A DNA stretch of 64,000 bases, taken from contig NZ_CP097153.1 of the NCBI RefSeq assembly GCF_023370075.1, positions 1 to 64,000 on the forward strand, in the 5' to 3' direction. Under the pieces are notes generated by a model. That model worked only from the letters and a program-made list of their open reading frames with translations, made no database searches and was not told where the DNA came from. Origin of the DNA: Deinococcus sp. QL22 (GTDB lineage Bacteria > Deinococcota > Deinococci > Deinococcales > Deinococcaceae). The stretch's first letter is position 1. The number at the start of each line of letters is the position of its first letter. The translations under genes and the position numbers were made by a program. Below are positions 30,013 to 40,584 of this stretch, one piece after another.

Positions 30013-30692
30013 GCCGGTGCCTCCAGCCTGTACCCGATGCCGCGCACGGTATGCAGCAGGCCGCCCGCATGGACAGCGTCCAGTTTGCGGCGCACACTCG
30101 CCAGATGCGCGTCGACCACCCGTTCCAGCGCCTCGCTTTCGGGCAGGGCGGCGGCCAGCAGTTCCTCGCGGCTAAAGGCCCGGCCCGGAGCCTGAGCCAG
30201 GTGCGCCAGCAGCCGGAATTCGGCGGGCGTGAGGGCCAAAGGATGTCCGTGCACGCGGGCAGACACGGCGCGGCGGTCAATTTCCAGTTCTCCGACCCGC
30301 AGCGGTTTTTCGCCACTTTCGAGGGCGGCGGTGGCGCGGCGCAGCACAGCTTTCACGCGGGCCATCACCTCGCGGGGCCGGAACGGTTTGACCACGTAAT
30401 CGTCGGCCCCCAGTTCTAGGCCCACAATCTGGTCGGTTTCTTCGGCGCGGGCAGTGACCAGAATCACGGGCGTCAGGCCATCGGCCCGGATGGTTTTCAG
30501 CACGTCCAGCCCACTCCTGCCCGGCAGCATCACGTCCAGCAAAATCAGGTCGGGGTGCGCGGCGCGGTAGGCGATCAGGGCGGCCACTCCGTCGGCAGCG
30601 CGTTCGGTACGGTAGCCTTCCTGCCGGGCGTAAGCTTCCAGCACTTCGGCCAGTTGCGGTTCGTCTTCGACAATCAGGATCAGGGCGCTCAT
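30009..30692 (-). CDS. OmpR-family response regulator
   Basis: The 227-residue product has a receiver domain with acidic pocket ED10-11, phosphoacceptor Asp53 (LILLDVMLP), Thr80 and Lys102 (DDYVVKPF), then a winged-helix DNA-binding domain (LALTPAEFRLLAHL, VVDAHLASVRRKLD, VRGIGYRLE). The ATG at 30692 begins MSALILIVEDE, the normal start; an upstream extension in frame is spurious. It is divergent from the TolC-MacAB operon, and five in-phase CTTC repeats lie in the shared intergenic region, suiting an OmpR-type dimer array. Confidence 0.92.
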   Translation of the reverse strand: MSALILIVEDEPQLAEVLEAYARQEGYRTERAADGVAALIAYRAAHPDLILLDVMLPGRSGLDVLKTIRADGLTPVILVTARAEETDQIVGLELGADDYVVKPFRPREVMARVKAVLRRATAALESGEKPLRVGELEIDRRAVSARVHGHPLALTPAEFRLLAHLAQAPGRAFSREELLAAALPESEALERVVDAHLASVRRKLDAVHAGGLLHTVRGIGYRLEAPA

Positions 30693-30784
30693 GCCTGCAT
30701 GGTAGGCCCAGGCGTGCAAGGTTGTGCGAAGGTGCGAGAAGCTGCTGCTGCTGCCCACGCTGATAATCTCGCGTCTGGGGGCGG

Positions 30785-30831
30785 CTTCAAGCGTCTTCGC
30801 CAAATCTTCAAAAAGCCTTCGCGTGGCCTTC
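30785..30831 (+). promoter_or_regulatory. five in-phase CTTC direct repeats, candidate response-regulator operator
   Basis: CTTC occurs at 30785, 30795, 30806, 30817 and 30828, spacing 10, 11, 11, 11 bp, i.e. on one helix face. A CAGATT hexamer (30844-30849) ends 6 nt before the ATG at 30856 and would place the last two repeats over the -35 region. This fits activation of the efflux operon by the divergent OmpR-type regulator. Confidence 0.5.
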
Positions 30832-30855
30832 GTGCGCCCGGCCCAGATTGGGGGC

Positions 30856-32229
30856 ATGAGTCGATGCCTGCCGCCCCCGCCCTCAAGGTCAACCCCAATC
30901 AGAACCCTGACGCTCGGTCTGTTCCTTCTGTCGGCAACAGGACTGGCCCAGACCGCCACACTGCCCGCTCTGACTCTAGAAGACGCCCTAACACGCTTGG
31001 CACAGGCTCCATCGGTCACGGCGGCCCGGCTGAGCGTGCAGGTAGCGCAGCAAAACTATGCGGCGGCCCGCAGTGCGCTGGGCCTGTCGGTCAGCGTGAA
31101 CGGCAGCGCCGGATATTCGGGCGGGTTTGTCAGCACCGCCGCCGACGGCAGCACCGTGAACACAGCCTCCAGCCTCAGCGGCAGCGCGGGCGTGCAGGTC
31201 AGCCTCGGCCTGTTGCCCTGGGCCAGCAGCCAAACCGGGCTTCAGGCCTCGGCCCGCAGCCTAGCGTTGGCCGAAGCGCGGCAGCAAGAAACGCAGGCCA
31301 GCACGCGCCTGAACGTGTATGCACAGTATCTTGCGGCAGTGGTGGCCGGGCAAGATGTGGCGCTGGCAAATCAGACTCTGGCGTTTCGGCAGCGGCAACA
31401 GGCGGTAGCGCAGGCTCAGGCCGACCTGGGCAACGCCACCCCCCAAAGCGTGCTGAGCGCCGGGGCCGATGTGCTGACTGCTCAGGCCAGCGCCCTGAGT
31501 GCCGCCGCAGACCTCGACGCCGCCCGCCGCAATCTGGCCGCGCTGCTGAATGTTGACCTGACGGGCACGGTGTTTTCCAGCCAGCCGCCCAGCAGTGTTG
31601 CCCTGCCCGACCTGGGCGCACTGGTGGCCCGCGCCCGCACGTCCAGCCGCTCCGTCGTGCAGGCCCGCAACGATCTGGCCGACGCCCAGGACACCCTGAA
31701 TACCCAGCAGCGCGACGCCAATCTGCCCGCCCTGAATGCCAGCCTGCGCTACGGCCCAGCCGGAAGCGGCGGCTTGAGCGCCAGCCTGAATGTGAAAGAC
31801 GGCACGGCGGGCGTGGGTTACATGCTGCCGCTGGGGGGGAGCAGCGGCGCAGACCGCCTGAGCGCCAGCCTGAGCGGAAGTTACGTGGTGTATTCGCCGG
31901 GCGTGCGGGCGCAGGTGTCGGCAGCTCAGGCCAGTGTTACGCAGGCCCAACTGAGCCTGAATACCGCCCAGAGCGACGCCGAACTGAATGTGCGAACCCG
32001 TTACAGTGCGTCCCAGACGGCCACCATCAACCTGAAGACCAGCGAAACGCAGGTGCAGGTGGCGCAGGCCGGACTGGACGCGGCGGGTCTGCGCCTGAGC
32101 GCCGGAACAGGCACGCAAGACGACGTCACGGCGGCCCAGATCGCCCTCGCACAGGCCCAACGCAATCTGATTCAGGCCCGCAGCACCGCGCAGCAGGCGG
32201 TATTGCAACTCGAACACTCGGTGTATTGA
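30856..32229 (+). CDS. TolC-family outer membrane efflux protein
   Basis: The 457-residue product has a signal peptide (hydrophobic LTLGLFLLSATGLAQ, about 17-31) and two repeats of the OEP fold: long amphipathic helices rich in Ala and Gln (AARLSVQVAQQNYAAARSAL; VSAAQASVTQAQLSLNTAQSD; AAQIALAQAQRNLIQA) around beta segments. It should form the trimeric outer membrane channel of a tripartite exporter. It starts an operon with a second TolC-like protein, adaptor and MacB-type ABC proteins. The ATG at 30856 sits 6 nt after a -10-like CAGATT, hinting at a leaderless message. Confidence 0.85.
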   Translation: MSRCLPPPPSRSTPIRTLTLGLFLLSATGLAQTATLPALTLEDALTRLAQAPSVTAARLSVQVAQQNYAAARSALGLSVSVNGSAGYSGGFVSTAADGSTVNTASSLSGSAGVQVSLGLLPWASSQTGLQASARSLALAEARQQETQASTRLNVYAQYLAAVVAGQDVALANQTLAFRQRQQAVAQAQADLGNATPQSVLSAGADVLTAQASALSAAADLDAARRNLAALLNVDLTGTVFSSQPPSSVALPDLGALVARARTSSRSVVQARNDLADAQDTLNTQQRDANLPALNASLRYGPAGSGGLSASLNVKDGTAGVGYMLPLGGSSGADRLSASLSGSYVVYSPGVRAQVSAAQASVTQAQLSLNTAQSDAELNVRTRYSASQTATINLKTSETQVQVAQAGLDAAGLRLSAGTGTQDDVTAAQIALAQAQRNLIQARSTAQQAVLQLEHSVY

Positions 32230-32291
32230 CCCGTTTCCCCTGACGCGTTTCTTTTTTGTCTCTTCTCCCTTCTGCTGCTGGAGGCTCCCCC

Positions 32292-33356
32292 ATGATTCGT
32301 CCCACCCCGATCAAATCCGTGTCCAAAACCGCCCTTACCCTCGCCCTGCTGCTTAGCCCTGCGGCCCTCGCCCAGACTGCTGCCCCCGTTTCCCTGAGTG
32401 CCGCCGTGCAGGCCGCCCTGCAAAACGGAGCCGATGTGCGTACCGCGCAGGCCAATTTGAACAAGGCGCAGGCCGCCAACGCCGCGCAGCAGGCCGACCC
32501 CAGCGCTCTGGCCGCCGCCAAGCTGAACGCCAAAAATACGCTGACGCTGGCGCAGGTGCAGCTTCGGGGTGCCCGGCTGAGTACCCTGCAAACCACCGTC
32601 AACTCCTACACCACGCTGCTCAGGGCGCAGGAAAACGTGGAGTTGCAAACCCTTCAGGTGCAGGTAGATCAGAAGGCGGTGCAGGTGGCGCAGGTGAAAT
32701 TGCAGGTGCAGAATGCCACCGCTCTGGACGTGCAAAACGCGGGCAATACCCTGACCGGATCGCAGCAGAATCTGGCCGACGCCCGCGCGCAGGTGAACCT
32801 CGCCAGCGGCAAGCTCAGCACGGCCACCGGACTGACGGCGGGCGTGCGGGCCGGGGCCTTGGGCAACATTCCCACCCTCAAAACGGCGCTGGGGAGCCTG
32901 CAAACGGGCCTGAATACCAACCTGACGGGCGTCGTCTCGGCCAATGGCGAGGTGGCTTCTGCCCAGCTGAGTGTCAAATTGGCCGACAACGACTTTACGC
33001 CTGCCCGCACGCTGCAAGACGCCCGCACCGCCCTTGCCAACGCCCAGCGCAGCCTGGATTCGGCCCAGAAGAACGCGGCCACCACGCTCAGTAGCGCTTA
33101 CCAGAGCGTAGACAACGCCGCCGAACTGCTGAAGGTGGCCCTCAGCAAAGAGGCCGCCGCCCAGAAAACCTACAGCCAGGACGCCGCCCGCCTGAAAAGC
33201 GGCACGATCAGCGCGGTAGACCTTCAGAACACCCAGTTGACGCTCAAAAAGGCCCAGTACAGCCGACTTCAGGCCCAGACGGACGTATTGCAGGCGTTGG
33301 GGAGCCTGTCGGTGGCCGCAGGGCAAAACCTGACGGGGATCGGGGGGACGTTTTAA
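32292..33356 (+). CDS. second, shorter TolC-like outer membrane protein
   Basis: A 354-residue protein with a signal peptide (ALTLALLLSPAALAQ), then long Ala/Gln/Asn-rich coiled-coil helices (QANLNKAQAANAAQQ, VQVDQKAVQVAQVKLQVQ, LKKAQYSRLQAQTDVLQALG) in the TolC pattern. It is about 100 residues shorter than its neighbour, so it may be a degenerate paralogue, a partner subunit of the same channel or a periplasmic accessory. GGAGG precedes the ATG 32292. It lies 62 nt after the first TolC gene in the same operon. Confidence 0.75.
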   Translation: MIRPTPIKSVSKTALTLALLLSPAALAQTAAPVSLSAAVQAALQNGADVRTAQANLNKAQAANAAQQADPSALAAAKLNAKNTLTLAQVQLRGARLSTLQTTVNSYTTLLRAQENVELQTLQVQVDQKAVQVAQVKLQVQNATALDVQNAGNTLTGSQQNLADARAQVNLASGKLSTATGLTAGVRAGALGNIPTLKTALGSLQTGLNTNLTGVVSANGEVASAQLSVKLADNDFTPARTLQDARTALANAQRSLDSAQKNAATTLSSAYQSVDNAAELLKVALSKEAAAQKTYSQDAARLKSGTISAVDLQNTQLTLKKAQYSRLQAQTDVLQALGSLSVAAGQNLTGIGGTF

Positions 33357-33497
33357 GGACGGCTCTGGCTTTGGGCGGTGAGCTTTGGGCCATCAACCAC
33401 GGCACAGCCTCTCCTCTCCCCACACAGTTCAGCAAGCCAAGTTATCCGGCCACCACAGCCCTTGCCACTCACTCCTCACGCTTTCAGAGGTTGCCCC

Positions 33498-34910
33498 ATG
33501 ACTGAACCGGTCCCCAATCCTTCCCCGCCCCGGCCTACCCCCCCCCAATCCACCCAGTCGCGCACGCCAACCCGTTCAGCACCGCGCAAACGCTGGCCCT
33601 GGGTTCTGGGCGCACTGCTGCTCATCGGCGGCGTTACAGGCGGCGTCATCGTGACCCGCAACCGGGCGGCACAGGCCCAAACCGCCACGCCCACCACCCA
33701 AACGCAGGCCGTACAGCGAGGCGTGGTACGCGTGAGTGTCAGCGGCCCCGGCACGCTGGAAGCCAGCGCTACCCGCACAGTGGGGGTCAGCCGCAGCGTC
33801 ACCGTGGGCGCATTGCCCGCTGTGGGCGAACGGGTCACCAGGGGGCAACTGCTGACCACCCTCACCAGCGATGACGTGCAGGACAGCGTCAAAACCGCCG
33901 AACTTAATCTTTTGAAAGCGCGTGCCAGCCTGGACGCGACGCGGGCGTCTCAGGCGTCGGGGGCGGCCAGCAGGCAAAGCAGCGTGACCAGTGCCGAAAG
34001 CAGCGTGGCACAGGTGCAGCAAACGCTGAGCGAGGCCCGCACCACGCTGAATGCACAGGAACAACTCGCGGCCATTGGCGCAGTCAGCAGGCAAGCCCTG
34101 GACGAAGCAAGGAACGCCGTGACCAACGCCGAACTTGATCTGAAGAGCGCCCGCTCAAGCGCCGCTGCCTCGCGCACCCAACTGAGTACCAACGCCAGCA
34201 GCGACGCCGAGAACCTGCGGAGCGCCCAGATTGCTGTGCAGCAGGCGCAGGCCAGCCTCGACACCGCGCAGCAGGCCCGTACCGGCCTGAAGGTGTACGC
34301 CCCGATTACGGGCGTGGTCAGTGCCGTGAGCGCCACCGAGGGCGCAGTGCTGGCAAGTGCGGCGGGTCTGCTGACCCTGATGGACGACTCCACGCTGGAA
34401 TTGCCCGTGCAGGTGGACGAAACAGAGATCGCGGGCGTGAAGGTGGGCCAGCCTGCCAGCGTGACGCTGGACGCAGTGGACGGCGAAACCTTCTCTGGAC
34501 AGGTGGTGCGCGTGTCTCCGGCGGCCACGCAGTCCAGCGGCATCAGCGTGTTTACGGCCACCGTGCGCCTGCCCAACTCAGGCGGCGTGCTGCGGGCAGG
34601 TATGACTGCCGAAGCCGAAATTGTGCAGAGCGAAGACCGGGGCCTGATCGTGCCGCAAAAGGCGATTGAAACCGTGCGGAGCCGCAGCTACGTACAGGTA
34701 CAGGGGACAGAAGGCACCGAGCCGGAGCGCGTGCGGGTAGAGCTAGGCGACACCGATGGCACGAATACTGTGATCAGAAGTGGCCTGACATCCGGGCAAG
34801 AAGTGGTGGTACCCGGCACCACGCCCAGTCCCTCTGGTACAACCTCGGGCAGCACGACGCGCACACCCGGCGTAGGCAGGCCTCCCGCTGGCTTCGGCGG
34901 CGCACCATGA
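33498..34910 (+). CDS. HlyD/MacA-type periplasmic adaptor
   Basis: The 470-residue product has a Pro/Thr-rich cytosolic start, one membrane anchor (WVLGALLLIGGVTGGVIV, about 36-53), a lipoyl-like half domain (GVVRVSVSGPGTLEAS), a long Ala/Ser coiled-coil hairpin (about 130-265), the returning lipoyl half (VYAPITGVVSAVSATEGA) and beta-barrel segments (VDETEIAGVKVGQPASVTLDAV), ending in a Ser/Thr/Pro tail. This is the MacA/HlyD order. It bridges the MacB-type permease and the TolC-type channel. It overlaps the ATPase gene by 4 nt. Confidence 0.9.
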   Translation: MTEPVPNPSPPRPTPPQSTQSRTPTRSAPRKRWPWVLGALLLIGGVTGGVIVTRNRAAQAQTATPTTQTQAVQRGVVRVSVSGPGTLEASATRTVGVSRSVTVGALPAVGERVTRGQLLTTLTSDDVQDSVKTAELNLLKARASLDATRASQASGAASRQSSVTSAESSVAQVQQTLSEARTTLNAQEQLAAIGAVSRQALDEARNAVTNAELDLKSARSSAAASRTQLSTNASSDAENLRSAQIAVQQAQASLDTAQQARTGLKVYAPITGVVSAVSATEGAVLASAAGLLTLMDDSTLELPVQVDETEIAGVKVGQPASVTLDAVDGETFSGQVVRVSPAATQSSGISVFTATVRLPNSGGVLRAGMTAEAEIVQSEDRGLIVPQKAIETVRSRSYVQVQGTEGTEPERVRVELGDTDGTNTVIRSGLTSGQEVVVPGTTPSPSGTTSGSTTRTPGVGRPPAGFGGAP

Positions 34911-35679
34911 CCGCAGCTGCTGCTGCTCCCCTTCCCGTCGTAGAACTTACCGGGATCGGCAAGGTCTATACACAGGGCGAACTGGTCTTTGAAGCCTTAC
35001 GCGGCGTGTCACTCACCATTCTTCAGGGCGAAATGGTGGCGCTGATGGGGCCGTCGGGCAGCGGCAAAACCACGCTGATGCAGGTTATCGGGCTGCTTGA
35101 CCGTCCTAGCAGCGGCTCTTACCACTTGGCGGGCCGCGACGTGACCACGCTCAATGAAAATGACCTCGCCCGCGCCCGCAATGAAGACATTGGCTTTGTG
35201 TTTCAGGCCTTCCATCTGCTGGCCCGCCAAACCCTGCTGGAAAACGTAGAAGTGCCTCTGGTGTATGCCGGAGTGCCGCCCCGCGAACGCCGGGCGCGGG
35301 CGCTGGATTTGCTGGAACGGGTGGGCCTGGCCGACAAAGCGGGCAGCCGCCCGTCTCAGATCAGCGGGGGGCAAAAGCAGCGTGTGGCGGTGGCCCGCGC
35401 CCTGGCGGGCAGCCCGCGCCTGCTGCTGGCCGACGAACCCACCGGAAACCTGGATACCCGCACCAGCGAAGAAGTGATGGCCCTGTTCTGCGCCCTGCAC
35501 GCCGAGGGAACGACCGTGGTGATCGTGACCCACGAGGCCGACATCGGAGCCTATGCCGAACGCGTGGTGCGGGTGCGCGACGGCCTGATTGAGAGCGACA
35601 GGCAGCAAACGCCCAGGCGTCCCGGTGGCGTCATGCCTCAGGCTGCGCTCCAACCACCTCCTCAACCTGGGGGTGACGC

Positions 35680-35683
<4 letters not shown>
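34907..35683 (+). CDS. MacB-type ABC transporter ATP-binding protein
   Basis: The 258-residue product is an ABC ATPase of the LolD/MacB group: Walker [10 protein letters not shown] at residues 48-56, Q-loop [10 protein letters not shown], signature [15 protein letters not shown] near 153, Walker [13 protein letters not shown] near 176 and switch VTHEAD near 207. The Y-x-x-G-E-L...ALRGVSL start and the PTGNLD wording are typical of this group. The permease is a separate gene overlapping by 4 nt, so this is the split form of MacB. Confidence 0.92.
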
Positions 35684-37026
<1,343 letters not shown>

Positions 37027-37063
37027 TTCCGTTCCTGTCAGTCTAACTCAAGGAGAACCAACG

Positions 37064-37663
37064 ATGCTATCAAACCGTATGTTTCTGACCACTGCCCTGT
37101 TGCTTACCTCGGTCGCCGCCGCCCAACAAGGCAATTCGGCCAACGGGGCCGGCTTCCAGATGACCCCCGAAATGCGGGCGCGAATGGCGGCCATGCAGCC
37201 CATCCAAGACCTGTCCCAAACTGTGCGCCTGCTGCCCGAACTGGAAAAGAACAAGGCGACTGCCGTGACCAAAACGCAGGCCAAGACGCTGCTGACCATC
37301 CTGACCACGCTGCAAAAAGCTTCGGCGGTGCAGCCCAACGACGCCAAGAAATACCTGACACAAATAGAAGACAAGATTCTGACCGAGAAGCAGTTGACGG
37401 CGCTGGATACGTTGCTGATCAAGGCAGAAAAAGAACAGCAGGCGCAGCGGGCCGCCCGCCAGAGTGGACAAACTGCGCGGGTTCCGGGGATTCCCGGCGG
37501 CTTGCTGGGTGGGCAGCGTCCGGGCGGCCAGAATGCCCAGGGTCAAGCGGGAGGGGGTCAAGCCGGAACGGGTCAGCGGCAACCCGGCGCATTCAATCCC
37601 TTCAAGGAAGGGCGGGGGGTAGAAGCCCTAAACAGCTACATTGCGCTGCTGAAGAAGAAATAG
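37064..37663 (+). CDS. secreted uncharacterised protein of the efflux operon
   Basis: A 199-residue protein with a clear signal peptide (MLSNRMFLTTALLLTSVAAA|QQ), a Lys/Gln-rich helical middle (PELEKNKATAVTKTQAKTLL, TQIEDKILTEKQLTALDTLL) and a Gly/Gln/Pro-rich low-complexity stretch (about 145-185). The helical part is reminiscent in size and composition of Spy/CpxP-type periplasmic proteins, but I see no diagnostic motif. AAGGAG lies before the ATG and it follows the permease by 37 nt, so it is probably the last gene of the export operon. The function is unknown. Confidence 0.75.
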   Translation: MLSNRMFLTTALLLTSVAAAQQGNSANGAGFQMTPEMRARMAAMQPIQDLSQTVRLLPELEKNKATAVTKTQAKTLLTILTTLQKASAVQPNDAKKYLTQIEDKILTEKQLTALDTLLIKAEKEQQAQRAARQSGQTARVPGIPGGLLGGQRPGGQNAQGQAGGGQAGTGQRQPGAFNPFKEGRGVEALNSYIALLKKK

Positions 37664-37671
37664 AACAACCA

Positions 37672-37712
37672 AGCAGGAGGCCCGCTCATTTAACTTGAGC
37701 GGGCCTCCTGCT
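37672..37712. terminator. strong bidirectional terminator hairpin
   Basis: A perfect 17-bp stem (AGCAGGAGGCCCGCTCA and its complement) with a 7-nt loop between the convergent efflux and glycosidase operons. No long U-tract on the plus side. Confidence 0.85.
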
Positions 37713-37730
37713 GAGTTTCACACTTGAGCT

Positions 37731-38630
37731 TTAGCTGTGCAGGCGCGGATTCCCTGTCACCCAGTCCAGCGGCGCGAGGTGCAGTTGCCGCTGGGTATGC
37801 TCTTTGTTCCACGCATGAAACACGATCATGTCTGTTCCGTCTGGGCCAACGATCAGTGAGTTGTGGCCGGGGCCGATCAGGCCGTTCAGGCCGCTCCACA
37901 GCACCGTCGGCCCTTCGACTGGCTCGCGCCAAGGCCCCAGCGGATGCTCGGCCACCGCGTGCCCCACGCCGTAGGTGTCGTTTGTCCACGCACCGCCCGA
38001 GTAAAAGCAGTGGTACAGGCCGCCGCGCTCCACCACAAAGGGGCCTTCCAACGTGTGCCAGTCGTAAGTCTGGTTGTACATTGGCCGTTCGCGCTCATAG
38101 ATTTGCCAGTCGTGGCTGGCCCGCAACACGGTTGTCACGGGGCCGCCGGGGGTCTGCATGTCCTGCATCGGAATCACGGCCAACGTGGTTCCCACCCGCT
38201 CGCCGTCCAGATGGTCGCGGGCAAAGTACAGATACCACTGACCGTCTTTATCCTGAAATGGGTGCGGATCGATGGCAAATGGCTCATCGGGCGTGAGGTT
38301 CAGGCCCTGATCGGTAAACGGCCCCAGCGGAGTGGGTGCGGTTGCCACCCGCAAATGATGGTGTTTGTCGCCTATGCCTGCCGAGTAGTACATATAAAAC
38401 GTACCTTCCGACTGCGCCACTTCGGGCGCCCAGTAGTCGCGGGGTTCACCAGGCAGGGGCGTCAAGGCTCCGCCGTGCGATGTCCAGTTCTCCAGATCGG
38501 GTGAGGACAGGATTTCGAAGGCGCGGCCATCGTCTCCGGCGTTGCGGCCTGTGCCGTAGGCGTAATACTGACCCTGCCATTCCAAAATAAAGGGGTCGGC
38601 AAAGTAGCCAGAAAAGCGGGGGCCGCTCAT
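37731..38630 (-). CDS. GH43-family glycosidase, cytosolic
   Basis: The 299-residue product has the five-bladed GH43 catalytic trio: base Asp12 (FADPFIL), pKa-tuning Asp121 (AIDPHPF) and acid Glu195 (LEGPFVV). It has no signal peptide, so it would work on imported oligosaccharides. GH43 enzymes are mostly arabinofuranosidases, arabinanases and xylosidases. It overlaps the secreted GH43 gene by 4 nt and is last in an operon with a sugar ABC importer. Confidence 0.9.
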   Translation of the reverse strand: MSGPRFSGYFADPFILEWQGQYYAYGTGRNAGDDGRAFEILSSPDLENWTSHGGALTPLPGEPRDYWAPEVAQSEGTFYMYYSAGIGDKHHHLRVATAPTPLGPFTDQGLNLTPDEPFAIDPHPFQDKDGQWYLYFARDHLDGERVGTTLAVIPMQDMQTPGGPVTTVLRASHDWQIYERERPMYNQTYDWHTLEGPFVVERGGLYHCFYSGGAWTNDTYGVGHAVAEHPLGPWREPVEGPTVLWSGLNGLIGPGHNSLIVGPDGTDMIVFHAWNKEHTQRQLHLAPLDWVTGNPRLHS

Positions 38631-39697
38631 GGCAAGGGCCTCGGGGCAGGTTGAGGGGTAAGGGTGGGGCCTTTGACGGTCATTTTGCCGCCACTAAACG
38701 TCACTGGATCGATTCGCATGCTGCGGTAGCCTACGCTATCGCCAATTTGCCCGGTTGTCCACGCGTGGTAGGCGATCCAGGGTTTTCCTGCACCGTCGGT
38801 CACGATGGTTTGGTGGCCGGGGCCGGAAATCTCGCCTTTGGTGACCAATACCGGGTTTTCTTCCGCTTTTTTGTAGGGGCCAGTGACCGTTTTGCTGGTC
38901 GCGTAGCCCACCGCATACAGGTCGCTGTCAAAGGGACCGCCCGAATACAGCAGGTAATACACGCCGCCCGCTTTGTAGAGCGTCGGTGCTTCGACCACAC
39001 TGCCTTCCCACAACTGGAAATTCTGGATCAGGCCATTGGCTTTTCCGGTCAGGCGCAGGCCGTCGGCAGTCAGGGGCTGAATGAAAATCTCGGTGGTCAT
39101 GTTGCAGCAGTTGCCGTCGTTTTTCCAGAGCAGGTAGGCTTTGCCGTTGCTGTCGACAAAGGGGCTGGCGTCAATGCTGCCGCCCAGATCGGCCTGACAG
39201 ACGATGGGGCCGCCGCCAGCGGGCGAAAACGGCCCCGCTGCCTTGACTGCCACCGCTACGCCGATGCACTGGCGGTCACTCTTGATGTCGCGGGCAGTGT
39301 AGTACATCAGGTATTTGTTGCCCAGCCGCGCCACTTCGGGCGCCCATGTCAGACCCGGCTTCACCCATGCGGGCAGTTTGGGCAGGGCGTCGCCCCCTGT
39401 CGTCCAACTCACCAAATCTTTGCTGACCGCGTAGGGCACGTTACCGCCGCTGCCATTGGTGGCGTAGGCGTGGTAGGTCGCCCCGGAGCGCAACACGAAC
39501 GGATCGGGAAAGTTGGCGTCCAGCACGGGGTTGGAGAAAGTGGCAGCCTGTGCGGCGGCGGGCCGGGAGCCAGCCTGCGCGGGGCCAGCGCCCCCAGCGA
39601 GGGCCAAATCTCCCAACATTCCGGCCATCAGGCCTGCGGCCAGTACAGCGGCGGCCCGGTAAGACTGCTTCAGATTCAGAGAAAATTGACCAGTCAC
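38627..39697 (-). CDS. GH43-family glycosidase, secreted
   Basis: The 356-residue product has a signal peptide region ([22 protein letters not shown]) and then the GH43 trio Asp65 (FPDPFVL), Asp176 (SIDASPF) and Glu236 (VVEAPTL). I start it at the GTG 39697, where AAGGAG overlaps the permease stop; the frame stays open far upstream (to about 40399) but that part is antisense-free shadow of the permease gene. It likely trims arabinan or arabinoxylan outside the membrane for the importer encoded upstream. Confidence 0.85.
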   Translation of the reverse strand: MTGQFSLNLKQSYRAAAVLAAGLMAGMLGDLALAGGAGPAQAGSRPAAAQAATFSNPVLDANFPDPFVLRSGATYHAYATNGSGGNVPYAVSKDLVSWTTGGDALPKLPAWVKPGLTWAPEVARLGNKYLMYYTARDIKSDRQCIGVAVAVKAAGPFSPAGGGPIVCQADLGGSIDASPFVDSNGKAYLLWKNDGNCCNMTTEIFIQPLTADGLRLTGKANGLIQNFQLWEGSVVEAPTLYKAGGVYYLLYSGGPFDSDLYAVGYATSKTVTGPYKKAEENPVLVTKGEISGPGHQTIVTDGAGKPWIAYHAWTTGQIGDSVGYRSMRIDPVTFSGGKMTVKGPTLTPQPAPRPLP

Positions 39698-39705
39698 GTC
39701 GGCAC

Positions 39706-40584
39706 CTACTCCTTGAGTCCGGTGGTCGAGAGGCCAGCTTCGAGGAAGCGCTGCGCCACGAGGTAAGCGATCAGGGCGGGCACGGCGGCCAGTGTGGTCG
39801 AGGCCATCAGCTTGCCGTATTCGGTGGTATAGCGCTGGGAAAAAGTGGTGATGCCCACCGGCAGCGTCATCTTGTCCACATCGGTGACGGTGAACAGCGG
39901 CCACAAGAAGTTGTTCCACGATCCCATGAAGGCGAACACAGCCAGCGTGACCAGCGACGGCACGCTGAGCGGCAAGATGATGCGCCAGAGGATCTGGAAA
40001 TTGCTTGCGCCGTCTAACGTGGCGGCTTCTTCCAGTTCTTTGGGAATCGCCACGAAAAACTGCCGCAGCAGGAACACCCCGAACACTCCGCTGATGCCGG
40101 GCCAGATCAGGGCGTGATACGAATTGATCCAGTTGAAGTTCAGCATCATGATGTAGGTGGGCACCAGGGTCACGATGCCGGGGATCATCAGGCTGGACAG
40201 AATGATCCAGAACCATGCGTTGCGGCCCTTGAAGTTCATGCGGGCCAGGGGGTAGGCGGTCAGAGCGCAAACGACGACGTGCAAAACTGTAAACAGCAGC
40301 GCTACATACAGAGAATTCCATGTCCACCGCAAAATATTGCCGTCGGGTGAGGTCAGGACGGCGATGTAATTGTCCAGGGTAGGATTGGCGGGCCACCATT
40401 GTACGGGCGTGGCGATCGCGTCGGCCTCGGTTTTGAAGGACGTGCTGATCATCCAGTACACCGGAGCCAGAAACAGGATGGACAGGAAAGACAGGATCAG
40501 GAAGCGAGGAATATCACGCGGCAAGCGGCGCTTTTTGAAAGGAGCGTTGGTGACTTGGCCGGGTTGAGGTGCAGAAATAGTCAT
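39706..40584 (-). CDS. carbohydrate ABC transporter permease (MalG type)
   Basis: The 292-residue product has six membrane helices and the EAA loop [27 protein letters not shown] near residue 190, and ends close to the family norm ([17 protein letters not shown]). The MalG-type C-terminus 'GLTTGAVKG'-like LSTTGLKE supports the assignment. It overlaps the MalF-type gene by 4 nt. No ATPase gene is present in the operon, so a shared MsmK/MalK-like ATPase encoded elsewhere probably energises it. Confidence 0.92.
   Translation of the reverse strand: MTISAPQPGQVTNAPFKKRRLPRDIPRFLILSFLSILFLAPVYWMISTSFKTEADAIATPVQWWPANPTLDNYIAVLTSPDGNILRWTWNSLYVALLFTVLHVVVCALTAYPLARMNFKGRNAWFWIILSSLMIPGIVTLVPTYIMMLNFNWINSYHALIWPGISGVFGVFLLRQFFVAIPKELEEAATLDGASNFQILWRIILPLSVPSLVTLAVFAFMGSWNNFLWPLFTVTDVDKMTLPVGITTFSQRYTTEYGKLMASTTLAAVPALIAYLVAQRFLEAGLSTTGLKE

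Noticed and set aside
39698..40399. Upstream extension of the secreted GH43 frame
   Set aside because: This part overlaps the MalG-type permease gene out of frame and has no homology; the GTG at 39697 has AAGGAG and leads into a signal peptide.
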